64,000 nt of DNA from Bradyrhizobium lablabi (lineage in GTDB: Bacteria > Pseudomonadota > Alphaproteobacteria > Rhizobiales > Xanthobacteraceae), in the NCBI RefSeq assembly GCF_900141755.1, contig NZ_LT670844.1, positions 3,100,001 to 3,164,000 of the forward strand, written 5' to 3'. This document shows positions 32,285-39,939 of this stretch, one piece after another (position 1 is the first letter of the stretch; each line of letters opens with the position of its first letter). The notes under the pieces were generated by a model that worked only from the letters and a program-made list of their open reading frames with translations, had not been told where the DNA came from and did not search any database. The position numbers were made by a program, and so were the translations under genes.

Positions 32285-33445
32285 ATGCCCTCCCTCCCCG
32301 ACATTCCCCTTCCCCCCGGCATCCGCTCGCGGTTCGTCGACGATATCAACGGCCTTCGCATGCATGTGCTCGAAACCGGCTTCGAGACGCGCGGCCGGCC
32401 CTGCATCCTGCTGCTGCATGGCTTTCCCGAGCTCGCCTTTAGCTGGCGCAAGGTGATGCCGGCGCTGGCGGCGGCCGGTTATCACGTGATTGCGCCGGAC
32501 CAGCGAGGCTATGGCCGCACCACCGGTTGGGATGCGGATTACGACGGCGATCTCAATTCGTTCCGGCTGCTCAACCTGGTGCGCGATGCGCTCGGCCTCG
32601 TGTCGGCCTTCGGCTATCGATCGGTCGATGCCGTGGTCGGACATGATTTCGGCTCTTCGGTCGCCGCGTGGTGCGCGCTGGTGCGGCCCGATGTATTTCG
32701 ATCGGTGGCCCTGATGAGCGCGCCGTTCGCAGGGCCGCCGCAGCTCACATTCAATACCGCCGATGCGCCGGCGCGGCCGAAACAAGCCGATCCCGTGCAT
32801 CGCGAACTCGCGGCGCTGCCGCGGCCGCGCAAGCATTATCAATGGTACTACTCGACGCGTGCGGCCAATGCCGACATGCACCGCGCGCCCCAAGGCGTGC
32901 ACGATTTCCTGCGCGCCTATTACCACCACAAGAGCGCCGACTGGAAAGACAACAAGCCCTATCCGCTCCAATCGTGGTCGGCGGGCGAGTTGGCAAAACT
33001 GCCGACCTACTACGTCATGGACCTCGCAAAGAACATGGCCGAGACCGTGGCCGAGGAAATGCCGTCAGCGGAAGCGATCGCCGCCAACACATGGCTGCCC
33101 GACCGCGAACTCGCCTTCTACAGCGCCGAATATGCGCGCACCGGATTTCAGGGCGGCTTGCAATGGTATCGCTGCGGCACTTCGGGCGCGTTCACCGCCG
33201 AACTCGAGACTTATTCCGGCCGCACAATCGACGTGCCCTCCTGCTTCATCTCGGGAAAGCAGGACTGGGGCACCTATCAGCGCCCCGGCACATTCGAGGC
33301 GATGCAGACAAGGGCATGCGCGCGCATGATCGGCGTTCACCTGATCGACGGTGCCGGCCATTGGGTACAGCAGGAGCAGCCGGAGCAGGTCAGTCACCTG
33401 CTGTTGCAATTCGTGAAGCAGGCGAGCGAGGCTGCGTCCGGTTAA
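32285..33445 (+). CDS. Epoxide hydrolase-like alpha/beta hydrolase
   Basis: This 386-residue alpha/beta-hydrolase has HGFPELAFSWRKVMPALAAA (about 40-59), DQRGYGRT, nucleophile Asp in VVGHDFGSSVAAW (about 121) and the catalytic His in GAGHWVQQEQPEQV (about 358). HGFPE, nucleophilic Asp and the two-Tyr-containing lid place it with soluble epoxide hydrolases and dehalogenases. A Trp following the nucleophile (needed for dehalogenases) is absent; Phe is there instead, favouring epoxide or ester substrates. A GAGGAAACGAGCCG site precedes ATG. It is same-strand with the acyl-CoA ligase, separated by a repeat. Confidence 0.85.
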   Translation: MPSLPDIPLPPGIRSRFVDDINGLRMHVLETGFETRGRPCILLLHGFPELAFSWRKVMPALAAAGYHVIAPDQRGYGRTTGWDADYDGDLNSFRLLNLVRDALGLVSAFGYRSVDAVVGHDFGSSVAAWCALVRPDVFRSVALMSAPFAGPPQLTFNTADAPARPKQADPVHRELAALPRPRKHYQWYYSTRAANADMHRAPQGVHDFLRAYYHHKSADWKDNKPYPLQSWSAGELAKLPTYYVMDLAKNMAETVAEEMPSAEAIAANTWLPDRELAFYSAEYARTGFQGGLQWYRCGTSGAFTAELETYSGRTIDVPSCFISGKQDWGTYQRPGTFEAMQTRACARMIGVHLIDGAGHWVQQEQPEQVSHLLLQFVKQASEAASG

Positions 33446-33571
33446 GTTCATCGCCAGTTCATCATCGCTCCGGCATCATGGCGCTATTCGCCGCAGGAAC
33501 CGTTTCCGGGTGCCGGCGTTCTTGACCACCGGGTAATGCGCCCGCGAAAGTCACTGGAGGAGGAGAGATTT

Positions 33572-33958
33572 ATGGAGAAGAAGATCGCTGGACTTTTGGG
33601 AGCCGTGGCGACGCTCGGGGCGATGAATGCCGCGCAGGCCGCGCCGGCGCCTAATCCAGCCCCGAGCGACATTTTGCGGGCTAATTCCTTCGCGGATCTT
33701 CTCACACCGATCCCGAACGCGGCATCGCTGCTGCAGGCGATCGATGAATCGGCGCCGGTCCCGTCAGCGGACGACAACGTCCAGCTGGCCCAGTTCTACT
33801 ACCCGCATCATCACCATCATCACCACCACCACAACGGATATGGCCGATATTATGGGTATGATGAGGGGCCCCGCGTCATCATCGTGCCTCGCCGATACCG
33901 GCATCACCATCACCACCATCATCACCATCATCACAGCTTCTATCGCCGCGACTATTGA
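33572..33958 (+). CDS. Secreted histidine-rich protein
   Basis: This 128-residue protein starts at ATG behind a strong GGAGGAGGAG site. The signal peptide is MEKKIAGLLGAVATLGAMNA with AQA cleavage. The mature part has a short acidic/neutral stretch, then two poly-His runs: about nine consecutive His following YYP, and about eleven following RYR, separated by a Gly/Tyr-rich linker (NGYGRYYGYDEGP). The end is SFYRRDY. His runs of this kind bind Ni, Zn, Co or Cu, so a periplasmic metal buffer or chaperone is the natural guess. It is followed by a strong terminator and stands as a single-gene unit. Confidence 0.8.
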   Translation: MEKKIAGLLGAVATLGAMNAAQAAPAPNPAPSDILRANSFADLLTPIPNAASLLQAIDESAPVPSADDNVQLAQFYYPHHHHHHHHHNGYGRYYGYDEGPRVIIVPRRYRHHHHHHHHHHHSFYRRDY

Positions 33959-33982
33959 GGTCGCGCGCCATCGGATGATGAG

Positions 33983-34013
33983 AAAACAGGACCCTTCGGG
34001 TCCTGTTTTTTTA
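33983..34013 (+). terminator. Rho-independent terminator of the His-rich gene
   Basis: AAAACAGGACCC-TTC-GGGTCCTGTTTTTTT: eight-base GC-rich stem with a tight loop and an uninterrupted T-run, 25 bases after the stop of the His-rich protein. The A-run on the left makes it potentially bidirectional. Confidence 0.9.
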
Positions 34014-34065
34014 CGCTGAATGTTTTCCGGTTGGGCCGAATCATGGCTGCGAATGAACGGCCTCG

Positions 34066-34161
34066 TGGTTCGAGGCGCGCGGCATTGCCGCGCTCCTCAC
34101 CATGAGGGTCTAAGACCTCATCCTGAGGAGCCGCGCGTTTGCGCGGCGTCTCGAAGGATGA
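34066..34161. repeat. Palindromic repeat (CATCCTTCGAGACGC family)
   Basis: GTTCGAGGCGCGCGGC…GCGCTCCTCACCATGAGG then CCTCATCCTGAGGAGC…GCGTCTCGAAGGATGA. It abuts the 3' end of the 240-aa hypothetical gene. Confidence 0.85.
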
Positions 34162-34180
34162 AGCCTCGCATCGAAACGCT

Positions 34181-34903
34181 CTATTCCTCGCGGGCTTTCT
34201 CCTTTGCCGCGCGATGCAGATGGCGGTAGGTGCCGTCGAACACGGTATCGGTGGACGACGTCCATTCGGTCCCGGCCGACAGCGTCGGCCTGGAGTTATA
34301 GATGCGACGCGCCTGCAATTCGCGCTCGGCCGCCTCCTCCTCGTCCATCCGCTCGAGATCGAAGGGCGCTTCCTCGGGGATCACGAGGATCTGCGCGAAC
34401 GGCTCGTTGGGGCGGAAAATGTGGGTGCGGCCCTCGGCCGGCGCCTTGAACACGCAGAAGAACATCATCGGCCACCAGTTCCGGATTAGCGCCGGCACCG
34501 CGATCGGCACGGTGTCGGTCGGGTCGGTATAGAACCGCGGATGCGGCTCGGTCCGGATCGCCATGCCCTTCTCGACCTTGAGATCGAGCAGTATCTGGTA
34601 GGTGTAAAAATGGTCGCCGAAATTCCGGAACGGCGGCCATTGCACGCCGCCGTCGGGCGGCGGCCCCCAATCTCCCTCCATGACCAAATGGCTGTCCTTG
34701 GTCGTGACGTGGAATTCGTTGTCGTATGGATAAAACAACTCGATCCCGTATTGCGCGCCTTCCGAAAACGGAACGCAGTGCCAGACCTGTTCGCGCGAAC
34801 CATCGGCGCGCGGTTCGCGTTTTCCGGCCCATCCGGGAATCTCGAGCTTGGTTCGGCGCGGCGCCAGCCGCGGATCGTTCAAGCGGTATTTGACCTTGTC
34901 CAT
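34181..34903 (-). CDS. Uncharacterised protein, 240 aa
   Basis: A 240-residue protein from ATG 34903, just after GGGAGA; the frame extends upstream but lacks a better start. No named family is recognised. It has many aromatic and Pro residues and no membrane segment or signal peptide. Landmarks are HCVPFSEGAQYGIELFYPYD (about 41-60), GDWGPPPDGGVQWPP, a middle HPRFYTDPTDTVPIAVPALI, and MMFFCVFKAPAEGRTHIFRP. The C-terminal part is charged and helical (ERMDEEEAAERELQARR). The arrangement suggests a beta-rich soluble enzyme or binding protein, but the function is not assignable. Confidence 0.65.
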   Translation of the reverse strand: MDKVKYRLNDPRLAPRRTKLEIPGWAGKREPRADGSREQVWHCVPFSEGAQYGIELFYPYDNEFHVTTKDSHLVMEGDWGPPPDGGVQWPPFRNFGDHFYTYQILLDLKVEKGMAIRTEPHPRFYTDPTDTVPIAVPALIRNWWPMMFFCVFKAPAEGRTHIFRPNEPFAQILVIPEEAPFDLERMDEEEAAERELQARRIYNSRPTLSAGTEWTSSTDTVFDGTYRHLHRAAKEKAREE

Positions 34904-35052
34904 GCGATCTCCCGGTGGATGTTCCCTTTCGATAGGAACCCGAACGGGCATCGGCCGCAACGGTTCCAAACGGCGGGATTTGGGTATCACGGAGAAGCTA
35001 TCCGCCTTTTTTCACGCGGCGAATTGACCCCGCTCGATCGAGCCTCTATAGC

Positions 35053-35069
35053 TTTAGAACCATTCTAAA
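35053..35069. promoter_or_regulatory. Iron control element (Irr box) before mbfA
   Basis: A perfect palindrome TTTAGAA-CCA-TTCTAAA lies 15-31 bases upstream of the mbfA ATG. This is the iron control element bound by Irr in Bradyrhizobium and relatives. The mbfA gene is a known Irr-repressed target in that genus, so both sequence and position fit. A looser dyad TTAG…TTCTAA sits at 35070-35083. Confidence 0.85.
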
Positions 35070-35083
35070 TTAGGACGGTTCTA

Positions 35084-36055
35084 ATGAAGAATTTCGCCGA
35101 TTTGACCGAGCGCGAAGTGCTGGCGGTTGCGATCTCCGCGGAGGAGGAAGACAGCCGCATCTACATGACCTTCGCGGAAGACCTCGCGGAGCGCTACCCG
35201 GAATCTGCGAAATTATTCGAGGAGATGGCGGAGGAGGAAAAAGGCCATCGCCACATGCTGCTGCAGATGTACGAACAGCGCTTCGGCCCGAACCTGCCGC
35301 CGATCCGACGCGACAATGTGCGGGGATTTTTGCGCCGCAAGCCGATCTGGCTGACCAAGAACCTGCCGCTCGACACCATCCGGAAAGAGGTCGGGACGAT
35401 GGAGTTCGAGGCCGAGCGGTTTTACGTCAAGGCCGCCGAGCAGACCCAGGATGTCGGCGTCCGCAGGCTGCTCGGCGATCTCGCGGAGGCGGAAAAAGGC
35501 CACGAAAAGACCGCGGCCAAATTGACCGACGAGATCCTCAAGCCGGACGTGCGCGCCGAAGAGGACGCGACCCGCCGCCGCGTGTTCGTGCTGCAATATG
35601 TCCAGCCGGGCCTCGCCGGATTGATGGACGGGTCGGTGTCGACGCTGGCGCCGTTGTTCGCGGCCGCCTTCGCCACCCATCAGAACTGGCCGACCTTTCT
35701 GGTTGGATTAGCCGCCTCGATCGGCGCCGGCATCAGCATGGGTTTTGCGGAAGCTTTGTCCGACGACGGATCGCTGACCGGACGCGGTTCGCCCTGGCTG
35801 CGCGGCACGGCCAGCGGCGTGATGACGGCGCTCGGCGGTCTCGGCCACTCCATGCCTTTTCTCGTGCCGGACTCCTGGCCCAACGCGTTCTGGATTGCGA
35901 CTGCGCTCGCAGGCATCGTTGTGTTCTTCGAATTGTGGGCGATTGCCTACATCCGCGCGCGCTACATGGATACCCCGTTCCTGCAGGCGGTGTTCCAGAT
36001 CGTGCTCGGCGGCGTCATCGTGCTCGCGGTCGGCATCTTGATCGGTGCGGCGTAG
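35084..36055 (+). CDS. mbfA: Membrane-bound ferritin-like iron exporter MbfA
   Basis: This 323-residue fusion protein has an N-terminal ferritin-like (Er/rubrerythrin type) domain over about 1-155, with Glu/His iron ligands visible in EEEDSRIYM, EEMAEEEKGHRHML and GDLAEAEKGHEKTA. A C-terminal VIT1/CCC1-type membrane domain covers about 170-323, with about four hydrophobic segments (VQPGLAGLMDGSVSTLAPLF start). This architecture is that of MbfA, which exports iron in Bradyrhizobium and Agrobacterium and protects from iron and peroxide stress. The upstream perfect Irr box and AGGA ribosome site confirm the start and regulation. Confidence 0.93.
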   Translation: MKNFADLTEREVLAVAISAEEEDSRIYMTFAEDLAERYPESAKLFEEMAEEEKGHRHMLLQMYEQRFGPNLPPIRRDNVRGFLRRKPIWLTKNLPLDTIRKEVGTMEFEAERFYVKAAEQTQDVGVRRLLGDLAEAEKGHEKTAAKLTDEILKPDVRAEEDATRRRVFVLQYVQPGLAGLMDGSVSTLAPLFAAAFATHQNWPTFLVGLAASIGAGISMGFAEALSDDGSLTGRGSPWLRGTASGVMTALGGLGHSMPFLVPDSWPNAFWIATALAGIVVFFELWAIAYIRARYMDTPFLQAVFQIVLGGVIVLAVGILIGAA

Positions 36056-36070
36056 GCGGTGAAGCAAGCA

Positions 36071-36937
36071 ATGATGGAACGTCGTTTCAGACGCGGCTTG
36101 CGCTGCCTCTACGTGCTGGCCGGTGCGGCTGCCACGATCGTGGCGGCACAGACGGCTCAGGCTACCGATGAGATTCAAGTCTACAACGCCGGCATTGCAG
36201 CCGTCGGCCAACTCACGATACAGCAGCACCTCAATTATATTCCACTCGGCGTGAAGGACCCGCCGTTTCCGGGCGGCCTCATCTCCAACAACAGCATCAA
36301 TGGGACACCTGAATTCGCCTACGGATTGACCGACTGGTGGGAAGTCGGGCTCTATTTGCCCTTCGCCATCAAGGACCAGCAATTTCTCTCGAACTCCTTC
36401 AAGCTGCGCACCCTGTTCGTCTCGCCCAATGCCGACCAGCGTAACCTTTTCTACGGGGTCAATTTCGAGTTCAGCAACACCACACCGAAATTCGCCCAAA
36501 CCAGGTTTGCCATGGAGATCCGGCCCATCATCGGTCTCCGCAATGCGGATTACGAATTGATCGTCAACCCGATCGTGGACATCGGCTTCGGAAAATATGG
36601 TGAGGCGGACTTTGCGCCCGCGGTACGCGTCGCGCGAAAGCTCGACAAGGATCTGTTCGTGGGCCTCGAATATTATGCGGATTTCGGCAAGATCGGGGAT
36701 TTCCTAAAACTTCCCGACCAGCAGCACCTCTTGTTCGCCGTTACCGATTTCAAGCTCGGCGTCATGGACGTGAATTTTGGCGTCGGTTACGGATTGACGC
36801 CGGGCTCTGATCGCTGGGTCATCAAGACGATTTTGGGATACGCGTTTCCGGTTCCCGGCAGCGCTTCAAACGAACAGACCACCGCCGGGCCTGTCAACCC
36901 GATGTCGCATCACTCCGCGCGAGCGTTTCAGCCCTGA
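36071..36937 (+). CDS. Outer-membrane beta-barrel-like protein
   Basis: This 288-residue exported protein lies 15 bases after mbfA; a GTG at 36059 is an alternative start. The N-terminal signal peptide is MMERRFRRGLRCLYVLAGAA then ATIVAAQTAQA. The mature part alternates hydrophobic and polar residues with aromatic girdles (GLTDWWEVGLYLPFAIKDQQ; FLVGLEYYADFG-type), consistent with a beta-barrel porin of the phenol-degradation MetA/transporter type. There is no terminal aromatic (end is …SARAFQP), so insertion is not assured. Closeness to mbfA suggests co-transcription under Irr control and perhaps a role in metal efflux across the outer membrane; this is inference. Confidence 0.65.
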   Translation: MMERRFRRGLRCLYVLAGAAATIVAAQTAQATDEIQVYNAGIAAVGQLTIQQHLNYIPLGVKDPPFPGGLISNNSINGTPEFAYGLTDWWEVGLYLPFAIKDQQFLSNSFKLRTLFVSPNADQRNLFYGVNFEFSNTTPKFAQTRFAMEIRPIIGLRNADYELIVNPIVDIGFGKYGEADFAPAVRVARKLDKDLFVGLEYYADFGKIGDFLKLPDQQHLLFAVTDFKLGVMDVNFGVGYGLTPGSDRWVIKTILGYAFPVPGSASNEQTTAGPVNPMSHHSARAFQP

Positions 36938-37118
36938 TGCGGACAATGCATGGTTAGCGCGTCGTGCGCCTCTCGTTTGCAACACGGCAAGATGGTGAAT
37001 TGCATTGCCGTTCGCTTGACCCGTTCTAATTCCGTGATTCTTGTTTCCTGCTATGGAATAACTTGAGCATCGCCCGGATCGTTGCGACTAAGACAACGCT
37101 CTGGCCCAAGGGAATCTC

Positions 37119-37649
37119 ATGACTGATCATTTGCAATACGGGACCACCGCCAAGGTGTTCCACTGGCTCATCGTCGCACTTCTCGTCGCACAATATACAA
37201 TCGGCTGGTTGATGCCGGACATTCACCGGGGCATGAAGCCCGGCGTCGCCATGGCATTCCATGTCTCCATTGGAACGACCATCCTTATCCTCATCGTTTT
37301 GCGGTTTGCCTGGCGACTCACTCACCACGTGGCTCCCGAGAGTTCGCTGCCGCCATGGCAGCGGCTGAGTTCGGAAGCTGTACATTGGCTGCTTTATGCG
37401 CTGGTATTGGCGACGACCATCACCGGCTGGCTGTTTGCCTCGTTCCGCGGCTGGTCGATGGAATTCTTCTTTCTCGCGCCGATGCCGATGCTGGCTTCGG
37501 AAAACCCCGAGGCCGGGAAGCTCATCGACGGCTTGCATCAGGCGATGGAATGGAGCCTGCTGGCAGTTATCGGCATCCATGTCGCGGCGGCGCTGGCCCA
37601 TCTGTTCATCTACCGCGACCGCATCATGCAGCGGATGCTTCCGGGGTAG
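37119..37649 (+). CDS. Cytochrome b561 family protein
   Basis: This 176-residue di-haem membrane cytochrome has four transmembrane helices with the expected His ligands: KVFHWLIVALLVAQYTIGWL (first helix, His15), MAFHVSIGTTILILIVLR (second), EAVHWLLYALVLATTITGWL (third) and GLHQAMEWSLLAVIGIHVAA (fourth). Bacterial b561 proteins of this size transfer electrons between ubiquinol and periplasmic acceptors; some act as superoxide:quinone oxidoreductases. An intergenic space of about 180 bases separates it from the mbfA unit. The stop is followed directly by a repeat. Confidence 0.87.
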   Translation: MTDHLQYGTTAKVFHWLIVALLVAQYTIGWLMPDIHRGMKPGVAMAFHVSIGTTILILIVLRFAWRLTHHVAPESSLPPWQRLSSEAVHWLLYALVLATTITGWLFASFRGWSMEFFFLAPMPMLASENPEAGKLIDGLHQAMEWSLLAVIGIHVAAALAHLFIYRDRIMQRMLPG

Positions 37650-37748
37650 AGCATGATCCGGAAAAGTGGACCCCGGTTTTCCGAAAAGATCATGCTCAAA
37701 CAAAAAAATGACGCTAGAGCCTGATTCAATTCAATTGAAACAGGCACT
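37648..37748. repeat. Rhizobial intergenic repeat (GAGCATGATCCGGAAAAGTGG type)
   Basis: Inverted repeat AGCATGATCCGGAAAA…TTTTCCGAAAAGATCATGCT, then GCCTGATTCAATTCAATTGAAACAGGC, a second hairpin. A copy of the first part is at 51173-51273. It resembles intergenic mosaic elements found widely in rhizobia. Confidence 0.85.
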
Positions 37749-37844
37749 AGCGGTCCCCCCCCACAGCAATAGCCGTCTAGCGGCCGTCGCCGCAACCGGG
37801 CATCATCTCCGCACTCACAAACCAACGAGTTCAGGAGAAAAGCC

Positions 37845-39317
37845 TTGGCCAAATCGCAATGGAGCTTCAAGTCCGCCACCGAATTATCGGCGGCGCTTGC
37901 GGCAAAGAAAGTCTCGGCCGTCGAACTGGCGCAGGACGCGATCGGACGGATTGAGCGTCACGACGACAAGATCAATGCGATCTGCGTGCGCGATTTTTCA
38001 CGCGCGCTCGAAGCCGCCCGTGCCGCCGACGCGGCGCGCGGGCGCGGCGAGGCCAAGCCGCTGCTCGGCATTCCCATCACGGTCAAGGAATCCTACAACA
38101 TCGCAGGGTTGCCCACGACCTGGGGCTTTCCGCCCCAGAAGGATTTTCGCCCCAGCGAAGACGCGCTGTCGATCTCCCGCGTCAAGGAAGCCGGCGGCGT
38201 GATCCTAGGCAAGACCAACGTTCCCCTCGGGCTCGGCGACTGGCAGAGTTACAACGACATCTACGGCACCACCAATAACCCTTTCGATCTCGGCCGCACG
38301 CCGGGCGGTTCCTCCGGCGGATCGTCGGCGGCGCTCGCCGCCGGCTACGGGCCATTGTCGCTCGGCTCCGACATCGGCGGCTCGTTGCGCGTGCCGGCGT
38401 TCCATTGCGGCGTCTACGCCCACAAGCCGACCTACGCGCTGGTGCCGTCGCGCGGCCACACCCCGCCGCCGTTCCCGCCGCTGCCGCTGGACCGCGATCT
38501 CGCCGTGATCGGCCCGATGGCGCGCTCGGCCGCGGACCTTTCGCTGCTGCTCGACGTTGTTGCCGGGCCCGACCCACTGGAAGCCGGCACGGCCTACTCG
38601 CTTGCGCTGCCGCCGCCGCGCCACGGCGAATTGAAGAATTTCCGTGTGCTCGTGATCGATACCGATCCGGTGATGCCGACCGATAAAACCGTCCGTGGTG
38701 GGATCGAAAAACTTGCCGCCAACCTCGCCAAGGCCGGTGTCAAAGTCGAACGCAGCAGTCCGTTGCTGCCCGACTTCGCCGCGTCGTCGCGGCTTTACAT
38801 GCGGATGCTGATGTCGTTCCTTGGCGCAAACTTTCTGCCGGAGAACTATGCGGGTGCGCAGGCCGCGGCCGCGCAGCTTGCGCCCGACGATATGAGTCTT
38901 CCGGCGGAGCGCCTGCGCGGCATCGCGCTTAGCCACCGCGACTGGGTGATGGCCGAAGGCGGACGCGCGCGGCTCCGCGCGCAGTGGCGTGAATTGTTCA
39001 AGACCTTTGACGCGGTGATCTGCCCGGTGATGCCGACGCCGGCCTATCCGCACGTTCATTCGGCGGACCAGGAAACCCGCCGCGTCAATATCGACGGCAA
39101 GGACTACGTCTATCCCGACCAGCTGACCTGGCCCGGCATCGCCACCCTGCCCGGCGTGCCGGCGACTGCGATACCGACCGGCTTTTCGCCGGAAGGCCTG
39201 CCGATCGGCGTCCAAATCGTCGGCCCTTGGCTGGAAGACCGCACGCCGTTAAAACTCGCCGAACTGATCGAGCGCGAATTCGGCGGTTTTGTTCCGCCGC
39301 CGATGTTTGATGATTAG
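37845..39317 (+). CDS. Amidase (amidase-signature family)
   Basis: This 490-residue amidase-signature hydrolase has the Ser-cisSer-Lys triad: Lys81 in ITVKESYNI, and the Gly/Ser-rich GGSSGGSSAALAAGYGPL (about 155-172) holding both serines. The C-terminal PTGFSPEGLPIGVQIVGPW is typical. Length is normal. It would hydrolyse a carboxylic amide to acid and ammonia; the substrate is unknown. Translation starts at TTG 37845 behind AGGAG. Downstream is a repeat and a small SnoaL-like gene. Confidence 0.9.
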   Translation: MAKSQWSFKSATELSAALAAKKVSAVELAQDAIGRIERHDDKINAICVRDFSRALEAARAADAARGRGEAKPLLGIPITVKESYNIAGLPTTWGFPPQKDFRPSEDALSISRVKEAGGVILGKTNVPLGLGDWQSYNDIYGTTNNPFDLGRTPGGSSGGSSAALAAGYGPLSLGSDIGGSLRVPAFHCGVYAHKPTYALVPSRGHTPPPFPPLPLDRDLAVIGPMARSAADLSLLLDVVAGPDPLEAGTAYSLALPPPRHGELKNFRVLVIDTDPVMPTDKTVRGGIEKLAANLAKAGVKVERSSPLLPDFAASSRLYMRMLMSFLGANFLPENYAGAQAAAAQLAPDDMSLPAERLRGIALSHRDWVMAEGGRARLRAQWRELFKTFDAVICPVMPTPAYPHVHSADQETRRVNIDGKDYVYPDQLTWPGIATLPGVPATAIPTGFSPEGLPIGVQIVGPWLEDRTPLKLAELIEREFGGFVPPPMFDD

Positions 39318-39323
39318 ACTCGT

Positions 39324-39420
39324 CCTCATCCTGAGGAGCGGCGTCTTCGCCGCGTCTCGAAGGATGGGCCACGGGCCTCATGGTTCGAGACGGCGCAAGG
39401 GCGCCTCCTCACCATGAGGA
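39324..39420. repeat. Palindromic repeat (CATCCTTCGAGACGC family)
   Basis: CCTCATCCTGAGGAGCGGCG…CGTCTCGAAGGATGG then CCTCATGGTTCGAGACGGCGC…GCGCCTCCTCACCATGAGG. It ends about 20 bases before the SnoaL-like gene. Confidence 0.85.
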
Positions 39421-39440
39421 GAACCAATGGAGGAAACATC

Positions 39441-39764
39441 ATGAGAAATGACCTCGCCGAACTGACGAGCCTCAATCGCGATTACGTCAATTCCGTCCAG
39501 AATTCCGACGTCAAACGTTTCGACGAAATTCTCGCCGAGGACTTCTATTGTTCCAATCCCGACAAGTCGCTGGTCGACCGGGCCGGCTTTCTCAAACAGA
39601 CGGCGATCCCCGTGACGATCAAAAATCTCGAAGCCCGTGATGTGAAGATTCGCATCATGGGCGATTTCGCCATCATCCACGCCGCGACGAGCTACACCAC
39701 GCCGGACGGCAAACAGGCTTTTGGCCGCTACACCGATTGCTGGGCGCGCCAGAACGGCCGCTAG
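39441..39764 (+). CDS. SnoaL/DUF4440-like small protein
   Basis: This 107-residue protein begins at the ATG after GGAGGA. The segment LNRDYVNSVQNSDVKRFDEI (about 10-29), LAEDFYCSNPDKSLVDRAGF and IRIMGDFAIIHAATSYTTPD follow the NTF2-like cone fold of DUF4440/SnoaL proteins. Members include steroid isomerase-like and ketosteroid-binding proteins, but many have no known substrate. It might be linked to the preceding amidase, although a repeat separates them. Confidence 0.75.
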   Translation: MRNDLAELTSLNRDYVNSVQNSDVKRFDEILAEDFYCSNPDKSLVDRAGFLKQTAIPVTIKNLEARDVKIRIMGDFAIIHAATSYTTPDGKQAFGRYTDCWARQNGR

Positions 39765-39826
39765 CTCGCGGTGTCGGCGCATGTGTCAAGGTGAGCCCAA
39801 CGAAAGCTCAATTGAATAATGGCGTC

Positions 39827-39912
39827 ATGCCCGGCCTCGTGCCGGGCATCCACGTCTTTCTTTGCAGCAAGCCCCAAGACGTGGATGGCCGGGACAAGCC
39901 CGGCCATGACGA
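39827..39912. repeat. Palindromic repeat (GTCATGCCCGGCCTCGTGCCGGG family)
   Basis: CGTCATGCCCGGC…GGCATCCACGTCTT and AAGACGTGGATGGCCGGGAC…CCCGGCCATGACG. Same family as 32178-32270 and as the IS target at 19157-20524. Confidence 0.85.
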
Positions 39913-39939
39913 AGAATTTATTGTTGTTGCGCGAAGCAA

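Noticed and set aside
33800..33950. Poly-His runs as an engineered tag or sequencing artefact
   Set aside because: Codons alternate between CAT and CAC, the runs sit in a natural signal-peptide protein and a native terminator follows.
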